Of a stretch of DNA of 64,000 nt, positions 34,757 through 43,772 are shown one piece after another. The stretch comes from Oceanobacillus_B kapialis (GTDB lineage Bacteria > Bacillota > Bacilli > Bacillales > Amphibacillaceae), in NCBI RefSeq assembly GCF_042685265.1, contig NZ_JBHUMX010000045.1; one strand, written 5' to 3'. Every line of letters begins with the position of its first letter. The stretch's first letter is position 1. The translations under genes were made by a program, and so were the position numbers. The notes below the pieces were generated by a model. The model had not been told where the DNA came from. It saw only the letters and a program-made list of their open reading frames with translations, and made no database searches.

Positions 34757-36233
34757 AAAGAATAATTGCGATTAATCCACCAGATCCTTCATTAATAATT
34801 CTTTCCAACGTATCTTTTAATTTATATCTGGCATTTTCAGGCATTAGAGCAATTTTGGCTTGAATTCCTTCTCTGACTATTGAGCTTAACGATCTGCCAA
34901 AAATATCAGACTCCCAAATAGATAGCGGATCTTCCTCGAAGTCTTGCATGAGATAACGTACAAGCTCTTCACTTTGTTTTTCTGTACCAATAATTGGTGA
35001 AAACTCGGATTCCACCTCTACCTTTATCATGTGGATGGATGGGGCTACTGCTTTAAGACGTACGCCAAATCGTGAACCTTGACGGATAATCTCTGGCTCA
35101 TCCAGAATCATATCTTGAAGAGAAGGTGCTGCAATACCATAGCCGGTCTGCTTAACCATTTGCAGTGCTCCAGAAACCTGATCAAATTCCCTTTTTGCAT
35201 GTGCGAAATCCTGCATGAGTTGGAGCAAATGGTCTTTTCCACGGATTTCTTCTCCAACAATTTCTTTAAGAATGTCATCATACAAATAATCCGGGGCATG
35301 TAAGTCGATTTCTGCGACCCCTTCACCCATCTCCATGCCTGCTAAGTTTGCCTTATCAATGTATTCATATTCCCTAAATTCGCCAACTATTTGATCAACA
35401 TCTCTCAAACGCTTTATGTTTTTCACTGTCTCTTGGATAGCCTCTTGGTAATTTTTTCTCAGCCAATGTTTTTCATCTAAGACCATCACCCAGCTTGGTA
35501 GATTGACATTAACTTCAAGTACTGGGAATTCATATAAAGATTCTCTTAAAACATTATAGACATCGTGTTCTGTCATCGATTCTACACTCATTGAGAGAAC
35601 AGGAATATCGTATGTTTCTGCTAACTCTTGTCTAAGCAGCTCTGTTTCCTGACTACTTGGTTTCACAGAATTTACAACCATGATGAATGGTTTTCCTACT
35701 TCTTTTAATTCTTCTACCACTTTGGCTTCAGCTTCGATGTAGTCACCTCTTGGAATTTCCCCGATAGATCCATCTGTTGTTACTACAACACCTATCGTTG
35801 AATGCTCCTGTATAACTTTTCGTGTGCCGATTTCTGCTGCATCATGAAACGGAATTGGCTCTTCATACCACGGAGTATGGATCATTCGCGGGCCATTTTC
35901 GTCTTCAAATCCTTTTGCTCCTTCTACTGCATAGCCTACACAATCCACCAGTCTGACATTAACATTAAGCCCTTCTTCCACATTAATAGAAACAGCCTGA
36001 TTTGGGATGAATTTAGGTTCTGTCGTCATAATGGTCTTCCCTGCTGCGCTTTGTGGAAGCTCATCTAATGCTCGAGCTCGTTCTGTTTCTTCTTCGATAC
36101 TTGGAAGTACAACCTGCTCCATAAACTTTTTAATAAATGTTGACTTTCCTGTTCGGACAGCACCTACAATACCGAGGTAAATATCTCCATTCGTCCGTTT
36201 CGAAATATCTTTAAAAATATCAACTCTTTCCAA
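34755..36233 (-). CDS. spoIVA: SpoIVA, spore coat morphogenetic ATPase
   Basis: Polymerises on the forespore surface with ATP to form the coat basement layer and is needed for cortex. Walker A GAVRTGKST places the catalytic lysine at residue 30, as in B. subtilis, once the start is set at TTG 36233. GGGAGGGG lies 5 bases before this TTG; the ATG at 36260 would add nine non-homologous residues and sit upstream of the site. The resulting 492 residues equal the B. subtilis length. The C-terminus ending GSGGLIAIIL is the SpoVM/membrane-contact region. A sigma-E-like promoter precedes it. Confidence 0.97.
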   Translation of the reverse strand: MERVDIFKDISKRTNGDIYLGIVGAVRTGKSTFIKKFMEQVVLPSIEEETERARALDELPQSAAGKTIMTTEPKFIPNQAVSINVEEGLNVNVRLVDCVGYAVEGAKGFEDENGPRMIHTPWYEEPIPFHDAAEIGTRKVIQEHSTIGVVVTTDGSIGEIPRGDYIEAEAKVVEELKEVGKPFIMVVNSVKPSSQETELLRQELAETYDIPVLSMSVESMTEHDVYNVLRESLYEFPVLEVNVNLPSWVMVLDEKHWLRKNYQEAIQETVKNIKRLRDVDQIVGEFREYEYIDKANLAGMEMGEGVAEIDLHAPDYLYDDILKEIVGEEIRGKDHLLQLMQDFAHAKREFDQVSGALQMVKQTGYGIAAPSLQDMILDEPEIIRQGSRFGVRLKAVAPSIHMIKVEVESEFSPIIGTEKQSEELVRYLMQDFEEDPLSIWESDIFGRSLSSIVREGIQAKIALMPENARYKLKDTLERIINEGSGGLIAIIL

Positions 36234-36296
36234 AAGATCCCCTCCCGATCCTTCATGCATTTAATTACGTACAGACTGCGATTAATTGACATTACA

Positions 36297-36326
36297 AGTC
36301 TATGATGTTGTCCTATCAAAATATGA
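36297..36326 (-). promoter_or_regulatory. Candidate sigma-E promoter of spoIVA
   Basis: On the minus strand TCATATT (36320-36326) and CATAGACT (36297-36304) are 15 bases apart, close to the mother-cell sigma-E pattern (ATA-rich -35, CATAcA-T -10). It is about 65 bases upstream of the start. Sigma-E control of spoIVA is established in B. subtilis. Confidence 0.55.
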
Positions 36327-36389
36327 CTTAAATATGTGTAAAAGAATTATTATTCATTCCCTTCATTCTAATTATCTGGCGGCATACAA

Positions 36390-36423
36390 AGAAACCCTTG
36401 CAACAATATATGTTACAAGGGCA
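36390..36423 (-). terminator. Terminator of yphF
   Basis: CCCTTGTAACA and TGTTGCAAGGG arms (about 36395-36421) form a stem with one mismatch and an AT loop, then TTTCTTTG on the minus strand. Confidence 0.65.
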
Positions 36424-36435
36424 TGTTTATGCTAT

Positions 36436-37161
36436 TTATTTGTCATTCATAAAGACTGGCTCTCCTGAATGTATGGTATATGGAAGGGAATATGCTGGAA
36501 CAAACGGGCTGTTCTCAGCGAGCAAGTAGCGGATATCATCACCATTTTGATAATTATGCTCGTACTCCTTTAATGCATTCAAAAGGTCTATTCGGTAATC
36601 CACATACAAATTACCCTCCACATCCATAATGATAGGAAGATTTTCTTTTGAGTACGGACTAACCACATGGGGAGCAGTATCTAGTCCTAGTTTTTCATAA
36701 TCTATAGTATAGATTCCTTCCCCAATCTCCTCTTTAAAAGGTGGATAAAGGTGTTCGTTTCGGTATATATCCAGTTTCACATTCACACTTCTTATTTCCT
36801 CTGTTATACGTAAGTCAATTAGCTTTACTTTAGGATTTTCTTCTGGTGTGATAAGTGTATATTGATAAAGTCCACCATTCTCATAGGCCGTTCCTGGAAT
36901 TTCGGTAATCATGTTATTCTCCTTGAGAAGAGAAAAGTCCACCAAGTATTTTTGGAATATAGGGGTATCATTATCCTTTGTTTTAATTGGCACCAATCCT
37001 TGCTTCATCTCTCTGTACTGATCTACTGCGCTTTGAACCATTTCTAGCTGTGCTTCATTAGGTGATTGGTTTTTCGCAAGTTCACCCTGGGGGTATAAGC
37101 AACCGCTTAACACAGCAAGAACACAAAGCATAAGAAATAAACGTATGTATTTATACTTCAT
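36436..37161 (-). CDS. yphF: YphF-type lipoprotein
   Basis: Function unknown. A signal peptide with the lipobox LSGC (cleavage before about Cys21) marks it as membrane-anchored on the outside. 241 residues against 244 recalled for B. subtilis YphF. No catalytic motif found. It follows yphE by 18 bases, so both read from one promoter. SD GGGAGG before the ATG. Confidence 0.82.
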   Translation of the reverse strand: MKYKYIRLFLMLCVLAVLSGCLYPQGELAKNQSPNEAQLEMVQSAVDQYREMKQGLVPIKTKDNDTPIFQKYLVDFSLLKENNMITEIPGTAYENGGLYQYTLITPEENPKVKLIDLRITEEIRSVNVKLDIYRNEHLYPPFKEEIGEGIYTIDYEKLGLDTAPHVVSPYSKENLPIIMDVEGNLYVDYRIDLLNALKEYEHNYQNGDDIRYLLAENSPFVPAYSLPYTIHSGEPVFMNDK

Positions 37162-37179
37162 CTTAACCCTCCCAAAATG

Positions 37180-37377
37180 CTACGCCGTTGGTCCACTTAG
37201 TACAATGTAAAATATAATTAGTGCGCCTATTATTAAAAATATGTATGCAAGAATCGAAACAATCACTGCCAGGGCACCTTTTAGTTTATAACGACTTAAC
37301 AAAATGAACCCAATTGCTAGAAATAAAAACAGCATTCCCGCAAAAGAGATGTACATCTTAAGCATTGATAAAGACAT
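37180..37377 (-). CDS. yphE: YphE family small membrane protein (DUF2768)
   Basis: 65 residues with two membrane segments (about 6-27 and 35-60) and the ending FYIVLSGPT, a family trait as I recall. I placed the start at ATG 37377, eight bases after AGGAG; a GTG nine bases earlier is part of the ribosome site itself. Function unknown. Upstream lies a good extended -10 promoter. Confidence 0.8.
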   Translation of the reverse strand: MSLSMLKMYISFAGMLFLFLAIGFILLSRYKLKGALAVIVSILAYIFLIIGALIIFYIVLSGPTA

Positions 37378-37422
37378 TAGCTTCACTCCTGTATGCGTTC
37401 TCTAAAAACTCATGCATCACGT

Positions 37423-37431
37423 ATTATACCA
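37423..37431 (-). promoter_or_regulatory. Extended -10 promoter of yphE-yphF
   Basis: TGGTATAAT on the minus strand is a perfect TGnTATAAT element about 45 bases before the yphE start. No good -35 stands at 16-18 bases, as is usual for this class. The gene-free stretch 37378-37703 otherwise contains the spoVIF terminator and nothing else recognisable. Confidence 0.55.
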
Positions 37432-37564
37432 TACAGTAATTAAACAAGGCATAGAATTGCGTTTTTCAGAATAATAAGTCGAACTGGTAAAGTTGAAACA
37501 CTTTTATAAAAGAGGATAACTTGTATAAAGAACAGGTCTCACTACTGAGGTGGTTGTAGAGGCT

Positions 37565-37603
37565 AAAAAAAAGCCGGGATAAAGAGGGCTAGCCTTATCC
37601 CGG
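37565..37603 (-). terminator. Terminator of spoVIF
   Basis: A 9-bp perfect stem (37574-37582 with 37595-37603) followed by eight T on the minus strand. It is about 100 bases below the spoVIF stop, and no gene lies between. Confidence 0.85.
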
Positions 37604-37703
37604 ATGACTAAATAACGTCCACTACAGCTCTATTGTGAATGCTTGTGCGATTTAGTGTATGCAGTTTGAAGCATTACGGTATCCTCAATTGCCTATACAG
37701 CTG

Positions 37704-37964
37704 TTACTTTTTAAATAATTTGTTCAATGATTGCATATCCGCTGGAACGTTGTTCTTCGTAATCGACTCTACAATTTTGTCTTCCTTTTCCTTTGGAATT
37801 GGTTTGTTAGCTAATTTTGCTAAGTGACGAACCAGTTTTCTTACCGTTTGCTCATCAGAAAAATCTGCATTTTTTACAGAATCCGCAACCTTGAATACAT
37901 CATCAGGGTTAATATTGGCATTCTTTTGTAATTTATCAAAGAGACCTTTTTGAAAATTATTCAC
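37704..37964 (-). CDS. spoVIF: Stage VI sporulation protein F family
   Basis: 86 residues, soluble and helical. PEDVFKVADSV-like DDVFKVADSVKNADFSDEQ, VRKLVRHLAKLANKPIPKEK and NNVPADMQSLNKLFKK fit the SpoVIF (YjcC) family, which in B. subtilis aids coat maturation under sigma-K/GerE. GTG start six bases after AAGGAGGAG. In B. subtilis the gene is elsewhere; a copy near gpsA is, as far as I recall, common in other bacilli. Confidence 0.8.
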   Translation of the reverse strand: MNNFQKGLFDKLQKNANINPDDVFKVADSVKNADFSDEQTVRKLVRHLAKLANKPIPKEKEDKIVESITKNNVPADMQSLNKLFKK

Positions 37965-38022
37965 CTATTCTCCTCCTTGCATGTGTTCTCAACTTAGTAT
38001 ATGCAAGGAGAAATAATACGTG

Positions 38023-39060
38023 TTATTGGGTATAACGCTCATTTAATAATACGGCAAGGTCGTCCATTTCTTCTCTTTTCGTTCTACTCATTAGTTGTTC
38101 AACCACATTTTTAGGATCTTGTTCTTCAAAGAGAATTTGATAGATTCCTTTTGTAATAGGCATTTCCACATTTTGTTCCTTGGCAAACTGATAGGCTGCC
38201 TTGACCGTTCTTACACCTTCTACAGCCATCCCCATCTGTTTAAGAACATCATCTAATTTATTGCCTTTACCTAATAAGTTTCCTGCGCGCCAATTTCTAC
38301 TATGAACACTCGTACAGGTTACGATTAGATCACCTACTCCAGGCAACCCAAGAAAACTCAGCGGGTTAGCACCAAGAGAAGTTCCGAGTCTTGCGATCTC
38401 AGCTAACCCTCTTGTTATTAGGGCTGCTTTTGCATTATCTCCATAACCTAATCCGTCAGAAATTCCTGCTCCCAATGCAATGATGTTTTTTAACGCGCCA
38501 CCTAGCTCAATTCCAAGTATATCAGGACTCGTATAAACTCGAAATGCATCATTAATAAACAGGTCTTGGGCAAATAAAGCATTAGCTGCATTTTTAGACG
38601 ATACTGTAACTGTAGTTGGCTGCCTTAATGCCACTTCCTCTGCATGACTCGGACCTGATAATACAACGATCTCTTCTTCACTGTATTGCTCCAGTTCCTC
38701 GCTAATCAGCTGTGAGACTCGTTTCAATGTTACAGGTTCAATCCCTTTGGAAGCATGAATAATCGTTACTTTTTCTTTTAATATAGCTTGAAGCTGTTTA
38801 CATACTTCACGTATAGCTTTAGTAGGTACTACCAGTATAATAGCCGATACACCTTCTACTGCCTCCGCCATATCATGATAGGCTTGTATCTGATCTGGAA
38901 TGTTGACATCTAAATATTTCTCGTTTCGATGGGTAGTGTTGATAGCTTCTGCCTGATCCACTCTATGGGACCATAAGCGTACATCGTGGCCATTATCTGC
39001 TAAAACGATACTTAACGCTGTTCCCCAACTTCCTGCTCCGATAACTGCTACTTTCTCCAT
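38023..39060 (-). CDS. gpsA: NAD(P)-dependent glycerol-3-phosphate dehydrogenase
   Basis: Makes sn-glycerol 3-phosphate from DHAP for phospholipid synthesis. The Rossmann loop GAGSWGTAL (6-14) and the conserved ELGGALKNIIALGAGISDGLGYGDN segment with the catalytic lysine are present (split here: GGALKNIIALGAG). 345 residues. Start moved to ATG 39060 behind GGAGGAACGACAG; 11 upstream codons belong to the end of der. Neighbour of der as in B. subtilis. Confidence 0.95.
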   Translation of the reverse strand: MEKVAVIGAGSWGTALSIVLADNGHDVRLWSHRVDQAEAINTTHRNEKYLDVNIPDQIQAYHDMAEAVEGVSAIILVVPTKAIREVCKQLQAILKEKVTIIHASKGIEPVTLKRVSQLISEELEQYSEEEIVVLSGPSHAEEVALRQPTTVTVSSKNAANALFAQDLFINDAFRVYTSPDILGIELGGALKNIIALGAGISDGLGYGDNAKAALITRGLAEIARLGTSLGANPLSFLGLPGVGDLIVTCTSVHSRNWRAGNLLGKGNKLDDVLKQMGMAVEGVRTVKAAYQFAKEQNVEMPITKGIYQILFEEQDPKNVVEQLMSRTKREEMDDLAVLLNERYTQ

Positions 39061-39073
39061 CTGTCGTTCCTCC

Positions 39074-40384
39074 TTATTGTCTTCTCCTTGCAAATAGCTT
39101 TATAGGTGTCCCGACAAAACCGAATGCATCCCTGATCTTGTTTTCTAAAAATCGCTCATAGGAAAAGTGCATTAATTCAGGATCATTTACAAACACGACA
39201 AAACTTGGTGGTTTAACAGCAACTTGCGTGGCATAAAGAACTTTTAGTCTTTTACCTTTCAAGGTAGGTGTTGGGTTCATGGCAATTGCATCCATAATGA
39301 CATCATTTAACACATTGGTTGGAACACGTTTAGCATGGTTCTCACTTGCTAATTTCACAGCCGGTAAAAGTGTGTGTAATCGCTTTTTAGTCTTTGCGGA
39401 TAAAAATACAACCGGTGCGTAATCCAAGTATTGAAAATGAGCCCGTACTTTCGTCTCAAAATCCTTCATGGCTTTTTCATTTGATTCGACGGTATCCCAC
39501 TTGTTTACCACAATAACAATTGCTCTTCCTGCCTCATGTGCATAGCCGGCAATTTTTTTATCCTGTTCCCGAATACCTGTTTCAGCATCAATTAACACCA
39601 GGACGACATCAGAGCGTTCAATGGCTTTCAGTGCACGTAGTACACTGTATTTCTCTGTGGTTTCATATACTTTCCCTCTTTTACGCATACCGGCTGTATC
39701 AATAATTACGTAATCTTGACCTTCCCGGTGTAACGTAGTATCAATTGCATCTCTTGTTGTTCCTTCGATTTCACTAACGATTACCCGTTCTTCATTTAGC
39801 ATGGCGTTTACTAGGGAAGATTTCCCCACATTTGGACGACCAATTAAACTAAAATAAATGGTCTCTTCGTCATGTGTGTCCTCAGAACGCTGCGGAAAAT
39901 GCCCTACAACGGCATCAAGCATGTCACCCAACCCTAAACCATGTGAACCAGAAATTGGGTAAGGCTCACCAAACCCTAATGAATAATATTCGTAAATAGA
40001 CTGGCGCATTTCTGGGTTATCAATTTTGTTAATACCTAAAACAACTGGTTTGTTTGATTTAAATAATAGCTTGGCCACCTCTTCGTCAGCTGCTGTGATT
40101 CCTTCGCGGCCATTTAACATAAAGATAATGACATCAGCTTCGTCTATAGCGATCTCAGCTTGCTGTCTCATCTGGACAAGCAATGGTTCATCCCCGATCT
40201 CTATTCCACCAGTGTCAATCAGATTAAATCTGGAAGTGAGCCATTCGGCTTCTGCATAAATTCTGTCACGTGTCACCCCAGGTATATCTTCAACAATTGA
40301 AATTCTCTCTCCGACTAGTCGATTAAATATTGTAGATTTCCCTACGTTGGGTCTTCCTACAATTGCTACAACAGATTTCCTCAT
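39074..40384 (-). CDS. der: Der (EngA), double-domain ribosome-assembly GTPase
   Basis: Essential factor for 50S assembly. Two GTPase domains in tandem: GRPNVGKST (10-18), with DTGG and NKID, then GRPNVGKSS (about 183-191), with DTAGMRKRG and NKWD. A C-terminal KH-like domain follows (about 350-436). 436 residues equals B. subtilis. AGAGGA before the ATG. Confidence 0.97.
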   Translation of the reverse strand: MRKSVVAIVGRPNVGKSTIFNRLVGERISIVEDIPGVTRDRIYAEAEWLTSRFNLIDTGGIEIGDEPLLVQMRQQAEIAIDEADVIIFMLNGREGITAADEEVAKLLFKSNKPVVLGINKIDNPEMRQSIYEYYSLGFGEPYPISGSHGLGLGDMLDAVVGHFPQRSEDTHDEETIYFSLIGRPNVGKSSLVNAMLNEERVIVSEIEGTTRDAIDTTLHREGQDYVIIDTAGMRKRGKVYETTEKYSVLRALKAIERSDVVLVLIDAETGIREQDKKIAGYAHEAGRAIVIVVNKWDTVESNEKAMKDFETKVRAHFQYLDYAPVVFLSAKTKKRLHTLLPAVKLASENHAKRVPTNVLNDVIMDAIAMNPTPTLKGKRLKVLYATQVAVKPPSFVVFVNDPELMHFSYERFLENKIRDAFGFVGTPIKLFARRRQ

Positions 40385-40468
40385 GAAAGGAACATCCTCT
40401 CTCTATACGATCTTATTTTCCTAACAATAATTCATTCTAGCAAAAGTAGCACATATTAACAATTTATT

Positions 40469-40654
40469 TTAATGTTTTACAATAATGTACATCTCTTCTG
40501 AAAGTGCATGGGCGATACCATCTGTAATAGCTTCGAGGTTCGCGGCTACCTTTGCTGATTCTTCTGCATCGTTACAATAGAAGATAGGAGCACCACCGCC
40601 AATTTTGGATCTGTTTGTGGTGATAACTGCGAGAATTGCTTTTTCAATCTTCAT
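40469..40654 (-). CDS. Small partner protein of the YIEGIA family (capping-complex subunit type)
   Basis: 61 residues, no membrane segment, with GGGAPIFYCNDAEESAKVA and a C-terminal IIVKH. I recall a family of small proteins annotated as the capping-complex subunit for YIEGIA, always encoded next to the YIEGIA membrane protein, and the two-base gap to that gene here fits. SD GGAG lies inside the end of the upstream gene. Function in the spore envelope is inferred. Confidence 0.62.
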   Translation of the reverse strand: MKIEKAILAVITTNRSKIGGGAPIFYCNDAEESAKVAANLEAITDGIAHALSEEMYIIVKH

Positions 40655-40656
40655 TT

Positions 40657-41547
40657 TTAGCTTTTCTCCTTACTATGCGATTTGGATTCAGATGGCATGC
40701 GGATAGCATTTTCTAGCACTGGTACAGCACCAATTACTTCCATTGCTTTTTGTTTATCTCGCACTTGAGGAAGAATAAATATTCCAATACGTCCATCATC
40801 CAAATCTCTTTTAATTAGGGGTGTCAATGCGGGAGTCCCGGAATCCCTTACCACCCCTAACGAAACGGAAACATCATGCAAAATAGCTTGACGTTGACCT
40901 AAATTTCCTATTGTGGTTATAATATTTATATTTTTGGGTGTAAGAATGAAACCCATGCCATATTTAAGAATCTCCTTCTGCCTTTCTGGTAGTCCTATAT
41001 TCATAATATAAATATTATCTACATAAAGGCCTGCACCTTCAAAATGTAATTCACGGTTCTCGATGTTCACAATATCTTTAATGGTGGAACCACTCATAAG
41101 TCCTTTACTTAAAATCAGACTGAGGATAGCACCTACAAAGGCAACATAAACATTAAAAACAAGATATAATAGTGTGCCAATAAATGCTGTCATAATAACA
41201 AGATAGTTTCTACTTTCAAACGAGATTGCAATACCCTCTATATATGTATTCCCACGGGGGACCAGCTCAAACTCATCTACTTCGGTTAATGTGTTTCGTT
41301 CCATGTTGCGTACTTCTCTAAATTGAGTGGCCGCAACTGTTAAAAAGGTTACTGCTGTAAATTCCATTTCCATAATAGCTGGTACAGCAACCGCTCCTAA
41401 TGCAGCTGCAATAAACCCAAGTGATAAATGAATTACTTTACCATGTAGATATGTCGGATATTGACGATAATCTGTTCGTAACATGAGGACACGGGCTAAC
41501 GTCCCTATTAAGACACCGAAAATAATCGGGTATGTATACTCATTCAT
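40657..41547 (-). CDS. seaA: YIEGIA-domain spore membrane protein (YphB/SeaA)
   Basis: 296-residue membrane protein with about four hydrophobic segments in the first 160 residues and a soluble C-terminal part. It contains the family-naming motif YIEGIA (about residues 112-117). The B. subtilis member is implicated in spore envelope assembly. It overlaps yphA (ATGA) and precedes the small partner by two bases, so the three form one operon. Confidence 0.85.
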   Translation of the reverse strand: MNEYTYPIIFGVLIGTLARVLMLRTDYRQYPTYLHGKVIHLSLGFIAAALGAVAVPAIMEMEFTAVTFLTVAATQFREVRNMERNTLTEVDEFELVPRGNTYIEGIAISFESRNYLVIMTAFIGTLLYLVFNVYVAFVGAILSLILSKGLMSGSTIKDIVNIENRELHFEGAGLYVDNIYIMNIGLPERQKEILKYGMGFILTPKNINIITTIGNLGQRQAILHDVSVSLGVVRDSGTPALTPLIKRDLDDGRIGIFILPQVRDKQKAMEVIGAVPVLENAIRMPSESKSHSKEKS

Positions 41548-42143
41548 TTTGCTACCTCCAAATCAATAGAAACATGATAATCCTTTACTTTTTTTGTTTT
41601 TCTCCTAACTATTATGTCTAAAAATAAAAGAATTACTATGGCTTCTATCAAGTTTGCTAAAAAAGGTAATTCTCCAGTGTCTCCGTTTATCCCATAAGAA
41701 GACAGAGATAGACTAAACAAGCATTCACCTATGGTCGCACCTAATAAAAGGACGCATATTTGCTTATCCAGCCCCCCAATAAGTAGCATTGTTAGAAAGC
41801 ATAATAAAACAGGTATTAATATTTCTCTAGGCCAAAAAAGCCATACTGGAGCTACTTTTTCCCAAAAAAGTATGGAGGAATAACCTATCATTATGGTAAA
41901 AGAACATATGATTAAATTAATATGGCGTTCTAAGTGAATTAACAACAATACAGAGCCAAAAATTAACAAAAATATGGAAGTAACAATTACAAGGTTCCCA
42001 ATTTGAATTGTGGTGTTAGAAGTAATTATTACACCTAAAATCCATATGGTGAAAAAGTCTCTTCGTCTTCCTTTTTTCATAAAAAAAGTAGAAATGATCC
42101 AAAGCATCCATCCGACCCAATAAAATAATGCGGTATTTACCAT
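41544..42143 (-). CDS. yphA: YphA family membrane protein
   Basis: 199 residues with about six membrane segments; function unknown, associated with sporulation by position. Start at ATG 42143 after AGGTGAGG; the frame is open to 42299 but the extra 52 codons lack a site and do not look like a signal. The stop overlaps the next start as ATGA. Confidence 0.8.
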   Translation of the reverse strand: MVNTALFYWVGWMLWIISTFFMKKGRRRDFFTIWILGVIITSNTTIQIGNLVIVTSIFLLIFGSVLLLIHLERHINLIICSFTIMIGYSSILFWEKVAPVWLFWPREILIPVLLCFLTMLLIGGLDKQICVLLLGATIGECLFSLSLSSYGINGDTGELPFLANLIEAIVILLFLDIIVRRKTKKVKDYHVSIDLEVAK

Positions 42144-42317
42144 CAGTACCTCACCTGCCCTTACCATTATGGTTATTTTAAGTATGAAATATACAGGAGA
42201 GCTTTTTAGAGGTAACTCTAATATTAATGGTAACTTAAACATGTCTAGCGAGGCGAAATATCCTATATTGGTTGGCTTAATTGATATGAAATATAACAAC
42301 TATTTGTTTTATTAAAT

Positions 42318-42354
42318 ACTAAAAGGACGCCCTCCGTATCGGAAGACGCCCTTT
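42318..42354 (-). terminator. Terminator of the S1-domain protein gene
   Basis: A 15-bp RNA stem including four G-U pairs (42322-42336 with 42340-42354) encloses a three-base loop, followed on the minus strand by TTTTAG. It is just below the ypfD stop. Confidence 0.7.
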
Positions 42355-42366
42355 CATGTATAAGGC

Positions 42367-43497
42367 TTATTTATATTTATTTAATTTATCCCCAATAAAA
42401 TCACTTAATTGGAAACCAGTTTGTTCGTCATCTTTCTCGTACTGCTTATACTCTTTTTCTTCTTGCTCTTGTTCAAGCTCTTTAATACTTAAGGAAATAC
42501 GTTCTTCACTTTCATTAACATCCAGTATTTTAACTTTTACGTTTTGTCCGACTTCAAGCACTTCTTGAGGTGTACCAATATGTCTATTGGCAATTTGCGA
42601 AATATGCACAAGACCTTCTACCCCTGGCTCAATTTCAACAAAAGCACCGAAGTTTACAAGTCGCTGAACGGTACCTTCTACTGCATCTCCTGTAGAAAGC
42701 CTTTGTTCAATATTAGACCACGGACCAGGGATCGTATTCTTGTGAGAAAGAGAGATGCGTTCGTTATCCATATCTACTGAAAGCACTTCTACTGTTAATT
42801 TTTCTCCTTCTGACACGACATCAGAAGCTTTTTCAACATGTTTGTGAGCTAATTGTGAAATATGAACAAGACCGTCCACGCCACCAAGATCTACAAAAAC
42901 ACCGAAGTTTGTAATTCGTTGAACAGTACCTTCTAATACTTGGCCAGCTTCTAAGGATTGAAGTAATTCTCCTTTTTTCGCTTTTGCCTCTTCTTCGACT
43001 ACTGCACGGTGAGAAAGGATAACCCTATTTTGCTCTTTATCTAACTCAGCGATTTTCACCGTTAACGTTTTATTTTTATAATCTGAGAAATCTTCTACAA
43101 AGTAGGTTTCGACCAATGATGCAGGAATAAACCCTCTTACCCCAACGTCTACCACAAGTCCACCTTTAACAACCTCTTTTACTTCTGTTTCAAAAATTTC
43201 ACCGCTATTATATTTCTCTTCAAGTTCTCCCCATGCTTTATCCGCATCAATTGCTTTTTTAGAAAGAACAACTTCATCATCGTCTATTTTCTTTACTTTT
43301 AATGTGACCTCGTCACCCTCTTTTACTACATCTCCTGCCTGCTCAATGTGCAAGCTTGATAATTCACCTATCGGAACGATCCCTTCCGTTTTGTAACCAA
43401 TATCGACAAGTACTTGCTTTTCTTCGACTTTGATTACAGTACCAGTAATAGTGGTACCTACTTGTAGTTCTGGTAATTCATTACTTTGTTCTGTCAT
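42367..43497 (-). CDS. ypfD: Ribosomal protein S1 homologue with four S1 domains
   Basis: RNA-binding protein related to S1. Four OB-fold S1 repeats lie at about 15-80, 100-164, 185-252 and 270-338; repeats 3 and 4 are canonical (GTVQRITNFGVFVDLGGVDGL and the similar GTVQRLVNFGAFVEI). The short C-terminus is rich in Gln/Glu/Lys. It is shorter than the six-domain E. coli S1 and, as in other bacilli, probably not essential. AGGAGGG before the ATG. A 275-base spacer separates it from cmk. Confidence 0.93.
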   Translation of the reverse strand: MTEQSNELPELQVGTTITGTVIKVEEKQVLVDIGYKTEGIVPIGELSSLHIEQAGDVVKEGDEVTLKVKKIDDDEVVLSKKAIDADKAWGELEEKYNSGEIFETEVKEVVKGGLVVDVGVRGFIPASLVETYFVEDFSDYKNKTLTVKIAELDKEQNRVILSHRAVVEEEAKAKKGELLQSLEAGQVLEGTVQRITNFGVFVDLGGVDGLVHISQLAHKHVEKASDVVSEGEKLTVEVLSVDMDNERISLSHKNTIPGPWSNIEQRLSTGDAVEGTVQRLVNFGAFVEIEPGVEGLVHISQIANRHIGTPQEVLEVGQNVKVKILDVNESEERISLSIKELEQEQEEKEYKQYEKDDEQTGFQLSDFIGDKLNKYK

Positions 43498-43674
43498 ATC
43501 CTAGCCCTCCTAAGTACATATCAAAAAAACAATGAACGTAACAACATTTAACTCTATCTTATAAAATTTAGAATTAAATAGAAAGTTCCTTTTCTATAAC
43601 TTCTAATAATTATAATTATTTGTCAAGTAATGTTGTCTGATTCTGATCATTTTATTACACTTGTGTATATTACA

Positions 43675-43695
43675 ATTTATAACCAAGTTATAAAT
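43675..43695. repeat. Perfect 9-bp inverted repeat upstream of ypfD
   Basis: ATTTATAAC and GTTATAAAT flank three bases in the 275-base spacer between cmk and ypfD. It lacks a T tract and is AT-rich, so an operator is more likely than a terminator. A TTGACA near 43620 belongs to the same spacer but has no good -10 at the right distance. Confidence 0.5.
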
Positions 43696-43772
43696 GTGTA
43701 CTCACTATATCTGATTAGATCAATTCCCCGTTACGTATTATTCAAAACAATTTATAGCATTACATATCCCTG

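Noticed and set aside
42144..42299. 52-codon extension of yphA
   Set aside because: No ribosome site at its start, and AGGTGAGG marks the ATG at 42143.
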